A stretch of DNA of 64,000 bases from Mycobacterium numidiamassiliense (GTDB lineage: Bacteria > Actinomycetota > Actinomycetes > Mycobacteriales > Mycobacteriaceae): positions 1,612,001 through 1,676,000 of the forward strand of contig NZ_FUEZ01000003.1 in the NCBI RefSeq assembly GCF_900157365.1. Reading direction: 5' to 3'. Shown piece by piece: positions 15,725-23,059 of this stretch. The notes beneath the pieces are model-generated. The model did not search any database and was not told where the DNA came from. It saw only the letters and a list, made by a program, of their open reading frames with translations. How positions within the stretch are numbered: position 1 is the stretch's first letter; every line of letters starts with the position of its first letter. The position numbers and the translations under genes were made by a program.

Positions 15725-17520
15725 GGCGCTGCCTTCGGGCCACGGATGTCGAGCCCGTCCAGCTCCCCCGTCGCCCGCCACGCCGCCAAGATGTCCGCGT
15801 ACTCGGTGGGCGTACCGAAGAAGAAGCTGCCTTGCCGAGTTTTGGCGTCCGCCTTGCCTTCCCGGTTGTAGTAGCCGGGGGTGCAGGTGCTGGCCCGCGC
15901 GGCGGTGGCGGCCGACCGGGCTACCACCGTGTCGACCCAGGCGGCCTCGGCGCCGGGCGATGCCTCGACTTCACTCGCGCCGTGTTCGAGAGCCCACGCG
16001 ATGATCCAGGCGGCGTGCGTGGCCTGCACGTCCAGCAAGTAGGGAAAGTTCACCGTCAGGCCGGCCTGGGAGATGCTTTCGATGAAGCAGTTGGGAAAAC
16101 CGTTGGCGCACAGGCCATGAAAGGTGCGCACGCCGTCACTCCAGCGTTCGGTCAGCGTCGCGCCGTCGCGGCCGATCAACTCGAACCCGGTGCGGCGGGA
16201 GTAGTCGGTGCCCACCTCGAAACCCGTTGCGAAGATGAGGCAATCGAGCTCGTAGGTGACGCCGTCAACGACTACGCCGGACTCGGTGATGCGCTCCACG
16301 CCGCGGCCACGGGTGTCGACCAGCGTCACATTGTCCCGGTTGAACGTCTGCAGATACTCGTCGTGGAAGCACGGCCGCTTGCAGAAGTATCCGTACCAGG
16401 GTTTGAGCGCCTCGGCGGTGGCTGAGTCGGCGACGATCTCGTCGACCCGGCCCCGGATCTCCTCCATCTTGGCGAAGTCCGCGATCTCGATGTCGCGGCT
16501 GCGTTGTATGGGGTCCAGCGCCCCGTCGCTGTCGTGCCGCATCACCGGAAGCTTGCGGGTGATGCTCGTCCAGGCGTCGGCGACCAGATCTTCGGCCGCC
16601 TGTCCACCCGCGGTGAGGATTTGGAAATTCTGGATACGCTCTCGCTGCCAGCCGGGCTGTAATGCATTGGCCCACTGTGGATCTGTGGGCTGATTCGCGC
16701 GCACGTCCACCGACGACGGGGTGCGCTGGAAGACGTAGAGGTGCTGGGTGGCCGCGGCCAGGTGCGGCACGCACTGGATCGCGGTCGCCCCGGTACCGAT
16801 GATGCCGACCCGCTTATCGGCCAGGTTCTCCAGTTTCTCGCCGGTGTAAGCGTAATCCCAGCGGCTGGTGTGGAAGGCGTGGCCACGAAACGATCCCAGG
16901 CCTGCGATGCCCGGCAGCTTGGGCTTGGCTTGATAGCCATTGGCCATCGAAACGAATTTCGCTCGCATCTCGTCGCCCCGGTTGGTCCGGATGATCCACC
17001 GGGAAGACGTCGCGTCCCAGCGGATTTCCTGGACATCGGTCTGCAGGCACGCGTCGCGGTACAGATCGTAGTGCTCGGCGATGCGCCGGCAGTGGGCGAA
17101 GATCTCGGCCCCCTTGGCGTACTTCTCCGCCGGGATGTAGCCGAGCTCTTCCAATAGCGGGATGTACACATAAGATTCGACGTCGCAGGCGATCCCCGGG
17201 TACCGATTCCAGTACCACGTGCCACCCACGTCGGCCGCGCGGTCGATCAACCGCACACTGTCCACACCGAGCTCACGCAATCGCGCGCCCGTCAACAGCC
17301 CACCAAAGCCGGCCCCGATGATCGCCACGTCGACCTCGTCCGTGAGCGGCTCGCGGGTAAACGTCCCGTCGACCCAGGGGTCCTCGCCGAACCGGGCGAA
17401 CTCGCCGGCGATCTCGACGTACTGGGCGATACCGTCGGGGCGAATCCGCCGGGCGCGCTCGTCGGCATACCTCTGCCGCAGCGCTGCCACGTCGAACGTC
17501 AGGCCAGCAGTCTCGGTCAC
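15721..17520 (-). CDS. Baeyer-Villiger monooxygenase (cyclohexanone/hydroxyacetophenone type)
   Basis: Predicted type I BVMO of 599 residues. After a 65-residue N-terminal extension, IIGAGFGGLLTGARL (about 67-81) binds FAD, GGTWYWNRYPGIACDVES is the extended flavin motif, FRGHAFHTSRWDY (about 210-222) is the BVMO fingerprint, and IIGTGATAIQCVPHL (about 238-252) binds NADPH. IFATGFEVGTDY and the C-terminal FFFGTPTEYADILAAWRA are typical. GTG start. Translationally coupled (ATGA) to a second monooxygenase downstream; a TetR gene lies 88 nt upstream on the same strand. Substrate could be a steroid, terpene or cyclic ketone. Confidence 0.9.
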   Translation of the reverse strand: MTETAGLTFDVAALRQRYADERARRIRPDGIAQYVEIAGEFARFGEDPWVDGTFTREPLTDEVDVAIIGAGFGGLLTGARLRELGVDSVRLIDRAADVGGTWYWNRYPGIACDVESYVYIPLLEELGYIPAEKYAKGAEIFAHCRRIAEHYDLYRDACLQTDVQEIRWDATSSRWIIRTNRGDEMRAKFVSMANGYQAKPKLPGIAGLGSFRGHAFHTSRWDYAYTGEKLENLADKRVGIIGTGATAIQCVPHLAAATQHLYVFQRTPSSVDVRANQPTDPQWANALQPGWQRERIQNFQILTAGGQAAEDLVADAWTSITRKLPVMRHDSDGALDPIQRSRDIEIADFAKMEEIRGRVDEIVADSATAEALKPWYGYFCKRPCFHDEYLQTFNRDNVTLVDTRGRGVERITESGVVVDGVTYELDCLIFATGFEVGTDYSRRTGFELIGRDGATLTERWSDGVRTFHGLCANGFPNCFIESISQAGLTVNFPYLLDVQATHAAWIIAWALEHGASEVEASPGAEAAWVDTVVARSAATAARASTCTPGYYNREGKADAKTRQGSFFFGTPTEYADILAAWRATGELDGLDIRGPKAAP

Positions 17521-17555
17521 GGTCTCGGCTCCACTCGTCGTGAGCCGACTCTATA

Positions 17556-17577
17556 ATCAATCAGTTGATCGTATCAA
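17556..17577. promoter_or_regulatory. ATCAA/TTGAT operator before the monooxygenases
   Basis: Between the TetR gene and the first monooxygenase are three half sites: ATCAA at 17556-17560, TTGAT at 17565-17569 and ATCAA at 17573-17577. They form overlapping palindromes ATCAA-N4-TTGAT and TTGAT-CGT-ATCAA. A TATA-rich stretch next to them suggests the promoter overlaps. A TetR-family repressor is the likely binder. Confidence 0.5.
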
Positions 17578-17608
17578 GGAAACGCGGCACCGAATTGGCC
17601 GGTGCAGG

Positions 17609-18223
17609 CTACGACCGGCTGAACAACGTTCCCCTGACCAGCACCTTGGCCGAGCTCAGTGCGGCCTGGTAGTCCTCGGGCACCATGGTGGCCGCCAGCT
17701 CGGTGAGGCCGTAGATCAACGCATAGACGGCCTCCACGGCGCCCCGAGGATCCGGGTGATCACCGAGTTCACCGCGCCGGTGCGCGTCCGCCACGGCCTG
17801 CTCGATGATGTCGCGAAACGTCTCGAACCCTTCCGCTTCCCGCCGCTGTCCGGTGCTCGCATTCTCCGCCCGGATGGCCCATTCGAACGCAGCCAGGTCC
17901 GGGTATTCGCGCATCAACGCGCCGCATTCGTCGAGTACCGCCTCGATCCGGTCGACGATGTCGCCCGCACCTTCTGCCGCCTTACGCAGCCGTGGCATCG
18001 CCGCATCGGCCCGCGCCGCGATGGTCGCGTTGATCAGTTCGGACTTATTCGGGAAGTAGTTGTACAGACTGGCGCTGGTCACATCGGCCATGCGCGCTAT
18101 CTCACGAATCGTCGCCCGCGAATAGCCCACCTGCGCAACACATCTCATGGTCGCGACAATGATCCGCTGGCGGGTTTCTTCGCCGCTGGCGCCGACGGGC
18201 CGGCCCAGCTGTGTTCGGGGCAT
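17609..18223 (-). CDS. TetR-family regulator
   Basis: Repressor-like protein of 204 aa. The HTH is ATIREIARMADVTSASLYNYFPNKSELINATI (about 36-67); the rest is the all-helical ligand domain. It is a close paralog of the TetR at 19129: both start with xxQLGRPVGA, share RCVAxVGYxxxTIREIAR, and end VxxRGxLFxR. The ATG at 18223 was chosen over GTG at 18247 by this alignment. It lies upstream of the monooxygenase pair and is divergent from the TRIC gene, with a 14-bp palindrome between. Confidence 0.85.
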   Translation of the reverse strand: MPRTQLGRPVGASGEETRQRIIVATMRCVAQVGYSRATIREIARMADVTSASLYNYFPNKSELINATIAARADAAMPRLRKAAEGAGDIVDRIEAVLDECGALMREYPDLAAFEWAIRAENASTGQRREAEGFETFRDIIEQAVADAHRRGELGDHPDPRGAVEAVYALIYGLTELAATMVPEDYQAALSSAKVLVRGTLFSRS

Positions 18224-18275
18224 GGTCGGTCGTGTCCTCACTTGCACTTTGATCTGCGGACCGTAGCTGCCACGG

Positions 18276-18289
18276 TCGAATATATTCGA
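18276..18289. promoter_or_regulatory. 14-bp palindrome shared by two TetR loci (copy 1)
   Basis: TCGAATATATTCGA is a perfect palindrome in the 83-bp gap between the TetR gene and the TRIC gene. It is flanked by a second, wider inverted repeat: CACGGTCG at 18271-18278 and CGACCGTG at 18302-18309, the latter covering the TRIC start codon. A 13/14 copy lies at 19041-19054 before the paralogous TetR. Confidence 0.65.
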
Positions 18290-18306
18290 TCGGTGAGTGA
18301 CCGACC

Positions 18307-18981
18307 GTGAACATCACCGTGGCGGAGTTCACCCGCTCAATCGACCTGGCCGGTGTCCTGGTGAACGCGGTGCTGGGTGGCATCGTCGCCCGCGAATTTC
18401 GCATGGACCCGGTGGGATTCGTCGCCCTGGCCATCCTGTCCGGACTGGGCGGCGGCCTGATCCGCGACACCTTGCTGCAGCACGGGCCGCCGGTGGCGCT
18501 GACCGACACGCTCTACGTGATCGTCGCGATCGCGGGTGCGGTGGTGGCCTTCCTCATCCCGTTGGGCGGACGGATGTGGTCGCTGACGTATCCGGTCGTC
18601 GACGCGTTGGCGTTGGGCACCTGGGCGGTGGTCGGCACCGAGAAGACGTTGAGCGTCGGGTTGACTTGGCTGCCCGCGATTTTGCTGGGCACGATCAGCG
18701 CGGTCGGCGGCGGGGCCCTGCGCGATCTGGCCGTCAACCGCACTCCCGCGATCTTCGGCGGCAACACCCTCTACGCGACCTGCGCGGTGGCCGCGAGCGT
18801 CACTGTCGTGGTGTTCAGCCGTTGCGGCCTGGCGTCGGCGGGCACCCTGCTAGGGGTGGTCGTCGGAGCGGGTTGGTGTCTGCTGGCCCGCTGGCGTGGC
18901 TGGCAGTTGCGCCAGAGCCCGGAGTGGGAATATCGCGCGACGCGGCGAAAGATCCGACGCCCGAAGAACAGTGGCCCGTGA
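18307..18981 (+). CDS. TRIC/UPF0126 family cation channel-like membrane protein
   Basis: Small membrane protein of 224 aa with six to seven hydrophobic segments arranged as two repeats. Each repeat carries a Gly-rich motif: ILSGLGGGLIRDTLL (about 43-57) and GTISAVGGGALRDLAVNR (about 122-139), the signature of UPF0126 proteins now recognised as prokaryotic TRIC-type channels. The C-terminus is basic and cytosolic (RATRRKIRRPKN). GTG start. It sits between two paralogous TetR genes and two copies of the same palindrome, so local repression is likely. Confidence 0.8.
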   Translation: MNITVAEFTRSIDLAGVLVNAVLGGIVAREFRMDPVGFVALAILSGLGGGLIRDTLLQHGPPVALTDTLYVIVAIAGAVVAFLIPLGGRMWSLTYPVVDALALGTWAVVGTEKTLSVGLTWLPAILLGTISAVGGGALRDLAVNRTPAIFGGNTLYATCAVAASVTVVVFSRCGLASAGTLLGVVVGAGWCLLARWRGWQLRQSPEWEYRATRRKIRRPKNSGP

Positions 18982-19040
18982 GGCGTGGGGAACCGATCTG
19001 CTCTTCGAACCCGACGGCCTGGACCGGCAAACCGCAGCGG

Positions 19041-19054
19041 TGGAATATATTCGA
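19041..19054. promoter_or_regulatory. 14-bp palindrome shared by two TetR loci (copy 2)
   Basis: TGGAATATATTCGA matches the perfect palindrome at 18276-18289 in 13 of 14 positions and lies 74 bp before the ATG of the TetR gene at 19129. It probably serves autoregulation, or cross-regulation by the paralog. Confidence 0.6.
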
Positions 19055-19128
19055 CGGATCGATGAGAACTGTCTTGCGCGGAGGCGTCCGGTGAGTGTGC
19101 GGCGAACCTGCCGAGGCGACCGGGCGGC

Positions 19129-19758
19129 ATGACTGTCTCGCCGTCTCAGCTCGGCCGTCCGGTGGGGGCAAACGCCGAAGAGACTCGGCGCCGAATTCTC
19201 ATCGCGGCGATGCGCTGCGTGGCCGAAGTCGGCTATGCACAAACGACGATCCGCGAGATCGCCCGCGCTGCCGACATGACGAGTGGCAGCCTGTACCACT
19301 ACTTTCCGAACAAGTCCGACCTGCTCGACGCGGCCGGCGACGAGATCGAGGACATCGTCGCACCCCGACTGCGTGCGGCCGCGGCGCAATCCGACGACGT
19401 CGCGGACCGACTGGATGCGGTGCTCGACGAGTCGCAACGATTGATCGCCGACTATCCCTACCTGACCGCCTTCCTGCGCGCGGTGCGCGCGGGCGGCGCA
19501 ACGCAGTCGCGGCAGGAGAGCCCGCGGCACCCGGAATCCAGGGCGCTGCGCAACATCGTCACCGAGATCGTTGCCGACGCTCGAGCACGGGGAACGCTAT
19601 CGCCCGAGACCGATCCGGCGGCCGTGGTGGAGACGATCTGCGCGCTGACCCGCGGTTTGTCGGAACGCGCGGCGAGCCTGTCGCCGCAAGCCTACGAAGC
19701 CACCCTGGGCTCGGCCAAGAAACTCATCAGGGGATCACTGTTCGCGCGCCGGCCCTGA
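19129..19758 (+). CDS. TetR-family regulator (paralog of 17609-18223)
   Basis: Repressor-like protein of 209 aa. HTH: TTIREIARAADMTSGSLYHYFPNKSDLLDAAG (about 39-70). The ligand domain differs from its paralog, including an EIEDIVAPRLRAAAAQ helix, so the two may sense different molecules while recognising similar DNA. The ATG is preceded by GCGACCGGGCGGC without a strong Shine-Dalgarno. It follows the TRIC gene by 147 nt in the same direction, and a near-perfect copy of the shared palindrome lies in that gap. Confidence 0.85.
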   Translation: MTVSPSQLGRPVGANAEETRRRILIAAMRCVAEVGYAQTTIREIARAADMTSGSLYHYFPNKSDLLDAAGDEIEDIVAPRLRAAAAQSDDVADRLDAVLDESQRLIADYPYLTAFLRAVRAGGATQSRQESPRHPESRALRNIVTEIVADARARGTLSPETDPAAVVETICALTRGLSERAASLSPQAYEATLGSAKKLIRGSLFARRP

Positions 19759-19814
19759 CCTGGCAAAACCGTTGTGGTGCAACGCCTCCGGCGCTGTCGG
19801 CATTTAGTTCACGG

Positions 19815-20282
19815 CTACGTGTAGCGGTCCCGCAGCTTGGCCAGCGTCGCCTCGATGCCGGAGGCGTTGGATTTCCGGAACCCCGTTCGCTCGTAGTACT
19901 TCACGGCGTTCTTGATCGCACCAGCATCGCGGTAGTCGAACGTCTCGGTGACCCGGGTCAAAGTCGGGGAGAGCTCTTCGAATTTCCAGCGCCACCGGTG
20001 GCCGAACGGATGACGCCATTCAACCAATTCGTTGGGTTCCAGCGCAGTCACCGTGCTGGTAAGGCGGTACGGCATGCCCAGCATCTTCATGCTCGTCGAA
20101 AACTTCGAACCCACAACCAGCACATCGGGGACTTTGATATTGCCTTGAACGGTGCCCGATCCGTCCAGTTCGGCGTGGCGCCGGGGATCGGCAGCCATGG
20201 CGTACAGCTCCGCGGCCGGCGCGGCCACGTCAACCGATCGGCTGACTTGATGGGGTCCCGCGTCGACAACGATGACAGTCAT
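19815..20282 (-). CDS. SRPBCC / polyketide-cyclase-like protein
   Basis: A 155-residue START-like (SRPBCC) protein. [33 protein letters not shown] (about 11-43) is the conserved first strand and helix, [23 protein letters not shown] forms the sheet, and the last 25 residues form the long C-terminal helix ([16 protein letters not shown]). Such proteins bind hydrophobic ligands; the function here is unknown. The start is clear: AAGGAGG lies just before the ATG. Divergent from the sulfotransferase gene across 192 bp. Confidence 0.75.
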   Translation of the reverse strand: MTVIVVDAGPHQVSRSVDVAAPAAELYAMAADPRRHAELDGSGTVQGNIKVPDVLVVGSKFSTSMKMLGMPYRLTSTVTALEPNELVEWRHPFGHRWRWKFEELSPTLTRVTETFDYRDAGAIKNAVKYYERTGFRKSNASGIEATLAKLRDRYT

Positions 20283-20474
20283 GGCGCCTCCTTCGGTCCA
20301 CCCCGCAGCCTAGTCCCGGCTAAGTCTGCGGTTCGGGCGAATTCGGATCCCATACCGTCGACGGCACGAACTTGGCGATATCAGTCACTTCCCCAGGTAG
20401 CAACAATATAAGTTCGGCATGGCTGGCTTTCCGCGAAGAGCAGCGATACCGCGACGATCCGGCTGACCTGAGAG

Positions 20475-21614
20475 GTGGGTGCCGAGGTGCTTACCACGCG
20501 CGAGGTGATGACCGAGGCCAGCGCGCAGACCGGCCTCACCGACTTCGGTGACGACTCTTTCACCGACGGCCTGCAGATCCTGTTGTCGTCGCTGCGGGAC
20601 GAGGCGCGGATGAACGACCGCGGCGCGGCGTTCCTGCGGCACCGGATCGTGGGCTACCTGTCGCAGCGCCTGCAGGTCGAAGACTGGTATCGGCGGCACC
20701 CCGAGATCGACGACGTCCCCATCACCGCACCGTTGATCGGCCTGGGCCTGCCCCGGACCGGGTCCACCGCGTTGTCCATGCTGTTGGCCCAGGATCCCGA
20801 CGTGCGCTACCTACGCCGGTGGGAGTCCTCGCAACCCTGTCCACCGCCCTCGACAGTGCGGGGCGTCGACCCCCGCATCCCACCCGACAAGGGCGAGATG
20901 CTCGGCACCCGCTACCACGTCCCCGGCGACACCCATGGCCCGATGGAGTGCCATGAGCTCATGGCGCTGGACTTCAAGTCGCACATTTTTCAGTCCTTCG
21001 CCGAAATCCCTTCCTATTCAGCATGGTTGGTGCACGACGCCGATCTGACCCCGACATTGAGATATCAGCGACGGGTGATGAAGCTGCTGGCCTGGGGTGA
21101 GCCGCAACGGCCATGGCGGTTGAAATGCCCGTCGCACGTCCTGTGGCTCGACGCGCTGAACGCGGCATTTCCCGACGCCCGCTTCGTGATGACGCACCGC
21201 GATCCCACCGACGTCATCTTGTCGGTGGCCGATCTGTATGCCGACATCATCGGGTCGTTCAGCACCGAGATCGACCGGCCCTACATCGGCAGGCTCAACG
21301 TCGAGCACTGGTCGTTGGGCATGGAGCGGGCGCTGAAGTTTCGGGCCGGCGGCACCGAGGATCGGTTCTACGACATCGACTTTCGTGCCATGCAGAACGA
21401 TCCGATCGGTGAGGTAGTCGGCCTGTACGCGTGGCTGGGCGCCCCGGTGGGTGCGGAGTTCGAGGCGCGGATGCAGAGTTGGTGGGAGCACGCCGCCGCC
21501 GAGCGTGAGCCGAGTTCGCACGCGGACCCGGTTGCGTTCGGCATTGATTTCGGCGAGGTGCGGCCCCGGTTCGCGCCGTATGTCGAGAGCGCTCGACGGT
21601 GGACCACGCACTAA
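20475..21614 (+). CDS. PAPS-dependent sulfotransferase family protein
   Basis: Predicted transfer of a sulfuryl group from PAPS to an alcohol or lipid. PLIGLGLPRTGSTALSMLLAQDP (about 86-108) contains the 5'-phosphosulfate loop PRTGST, and RFVMTHRDPTDVILSVADL (about 236-254) is the 3'-phosphate-binding segment with the conserved Arg and Ser. WRLKCPSHVLWLD precedes it, as in mycobacterial Stf proteins. The length, 379 aa, is typical. A clear paralog lies at 47633-48805. The next gene begins 24 nt downstream in the same direction. The start may instead be GTG at 20487. Confidence 0.85.
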   Translation: MGAEVLTTREVMTEASAQTGLTDFGDDSFTDGLQILLSSLRDEARMNDRGAAFLRHRIVGYLSQRLQVEDWYRRHPEIDDVPITAPLIGLGLPRTGSTALSMLLAQDPDVRYLRRWESSQPCPPPSTVRGVDPRIPPDKGEMLGTRYHVPGDTHGPMECHELMALDFKSHIFQSFAEIPSYSAWLVHDADLTPTLRYQRRVMKLLAWGEPQRPWRLKCPSHVLWLDALNAAFPDARFVMTHRDPTDVILSVADLYADIIGSFSTEIDRPYIGRLNVEHWSLGMERALKFRAGGTEDRFYDIDFRAMQNDPIGEVVGLYAWLGAPVGAEFEARMQSWWEHAAAEREPSSHADPVAFGIDFGEVRPRFAPYVESARRWTTH

Positions 21615-21638
21615 AAGACAAGGAACGAAGGGCATTTG

Positions 21639-22703
21639 ATGGCCATTGATCTGACGGGCGGGATCGACCCGTCCCGCGAATACGTGCTGGCCGACCGGCC
21701 GCAGGACCCGGAGATGCGGGACTCGGTGAGCTTCTGGGTCGTCGACGATCGCGGTGAGATCGGCTTGCCGCGGATCGGAATCGAAGCGGTCGGCGCGAAC
21801 TGGGACGCCCACGACATCCAGCTCAATGTCGCCTTCCCCGACGGCCGGGTGTATCGGCTGCGGGGTAACGGGCCATCGCTGCCCGCCCAGGGACCCGACG
21901 GCCGGGCGACCGTGCTCGGGGCGGGGGGCTTGGCATTTCGCTGCATCGAGCCCTTCGACACCTGGACGATGACGTACGGCGGGCCCGCGGTGCAGACGTC
22001 GTCGGCCGATTTGGTCGCGGGCACGAAGGACGGCCCCTCGGTGGACATCAGTTTTCACGTCGAGACCAAGATGGCCGTGCCGCCCTGGGTGCAGGGCGCG
22101 CTGCAGGCCGACGCCGACACACAACTTCGCACCTCGAGCGTCGGCGCCATGATGGGCGGACCACGCTACGAGCAGTTGTTCACCGCCACAGGCGAATTCC
22201 GTGCCGCGGGTGAACGGCACGAGTTCACCGGCAGCGGGCTGCGCATCCGCCGTACCGGTGTGCGCAAGCTCGCCGGCTTCTGGGGGCACTGCTGGCAGTC
22301 GGCCGTGTTCGGCAGCGGAAAGGCATTCGGTTACATCGCCTATCCCCCGCGTCCCGACGGCCAGCCCACCTTCAACGAGGGATTCGTCTTCACCGGCGAC
22401 GGCGGCCTGATCCCCGCCCGGGCCGTCCGTGCCCCATGGCTGACTCGGCTGCAACCGCTGGGCGAAGACGCCTCGCTCGTCTTACAGACCGCCGACGGCG
22501 TCATCGAAATCGAAGGGAAGACAGTCTTTTCCACGCACGACATTCACCACAACGATGACATGTATTCGATGCAGGCCCTCAAACAGGAGATGACCAGCTT
22601 CCCCGCGGTACAGCAGGCCGGGGTGCGATACAGCTGGGACGGCGAACAGGCTTACGGCATGCTCGAGCGATCCAATCCGCTCGACAAGATCACCCGCGAC
22701 TAG
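21639..22703 (+). CDS. Conserved hypothetical protein, sulfotransferase partner
   Basis: A 354-residue soluble protein rich in beta strands, with no signal peptide. Blocks such as [42 protein letters not shown] and [26 protein letters not shown] recall the lipocalin-like AttH/DUF7064 type of actinobacterial proteins found near steroid or lipid catabolism genes, but I cannot assign a reaction. I chose ATG at 21639; an in-frame TTG immediately precedes it. It is 24 nt downstream of the sulfotransferase and almost certainly co-transcribed, so it may bind the same hydrophobic substrate. Confidence 0.65.
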   Translation: MAIDLTGGIDPSREYVLADRPQDPEMRDSVSFWVVDDRGEIGLPRIGIEAVGANWDAHDIQLNVAFPDGRVYRLRGNGPSLPAQGPDGRATVLGAGGLAFRCIEPFDTWTMTYGGPAVQTSSADLVAGTKDGPSVDISFHVETKMAVPPWVQGALQADADTQLRTSSVGAMMGGPRYEQLFTATGEFRAAGERHEFTGSGLRIRRTGVRKLAGFWGHCWQSAVFGSGKAFGYIAYPPRPDGQPTFNEGFVFTGDGGLIPARAVRAPWLTRLQPLGEDASLVLQTADGVIEIEGKTVFSTHDIHHNDDMYSMQALKQEMTSFPAVQQAGVRYSWDGEQAYGMLERSNPLDKITRD

Positions 22704-22733
22704 GCGAGCGGCCGAAGAGAACTCAAAAGACCG

Positions 22734-22967
22734 ATGAGCCAGTCAATCTCGAGGAGGGTCCCGCTGGTTACCGGCGCCGCACGTGGACCGGGACGGGCAC
22801 ACGCGATACGCCTATCCGCCGAAGGCGCCGACGGCCGGAAGGTGATCACCGCGGCGGTCGCGCAGCTCGGTCGCCTCGACATCACCGTCGCGAACGCCGG
22901 GATCTGCGGTCCATCGCCGCGGGATCAGATCACGCCGCAGGCGCCCTGCTCCCACCTTCGGCAATAG
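22734..22967 (+). pseudogene. Short-chain dehydrogenase remnant with internal deletion
   Basis: The 77-codon frame begins like a full actinobacterial [28 protein letters not shown] is the cofactor loop (TGxxxGxG), but it then jumps directly to [23 protein letters not shown], the NAG block that normally lies 60-70 residues later. Nothing after it matches: Tyr-Lys catalytic residues are absent and the frame ends within ten codons. An in-frame deletion and loss of the 3' two thirds explain this. The parent looks like the mycofactocin-associated SDR subfamily. It may be expressed but cannot be an active enzyme. Confidence 0.7.
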
Positions 22968-22982
22968 CAGGGCGCCCAACGC

Positions 22983-23045
22983 TTGACTCATATACCCTAA
23001 GGGGGTATATGTTATGGCATTTGCTGTATACCCCCAATGGGTATA
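22983..23045 (+). promoter_or_regulatory. Copper-type promoter with two CsoR/RicR-like operators
   Basis: TTGACT (22983-22988) and TATATG (23006-23011) are 17 bp apart and form a -35/-10 pair. Operator 1 pairs ATATACCC (22990-22997) with GGGTATAT (23003-23010) and fills the spacer. Operator 2 pairs TATACCC (23027-23033) with GGGTATA (23039-23045) and lies between promoter and start. TACCC-N5-GGGTA matches the copper-sensing CsoR and RicR boxes of mycobacteria. No csoR or ricR gene is in the window. Confidence 0.75.
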
Positions 23046-23059
23046 TGGAAGGGAGTGTC

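Noticed and set aside
23009..23059. Longer start for the P-type ATPase
   Set aside because: It would encode the second operator and part of the promoter, and lacks a ribosome site. The ATG at 23060 has one.
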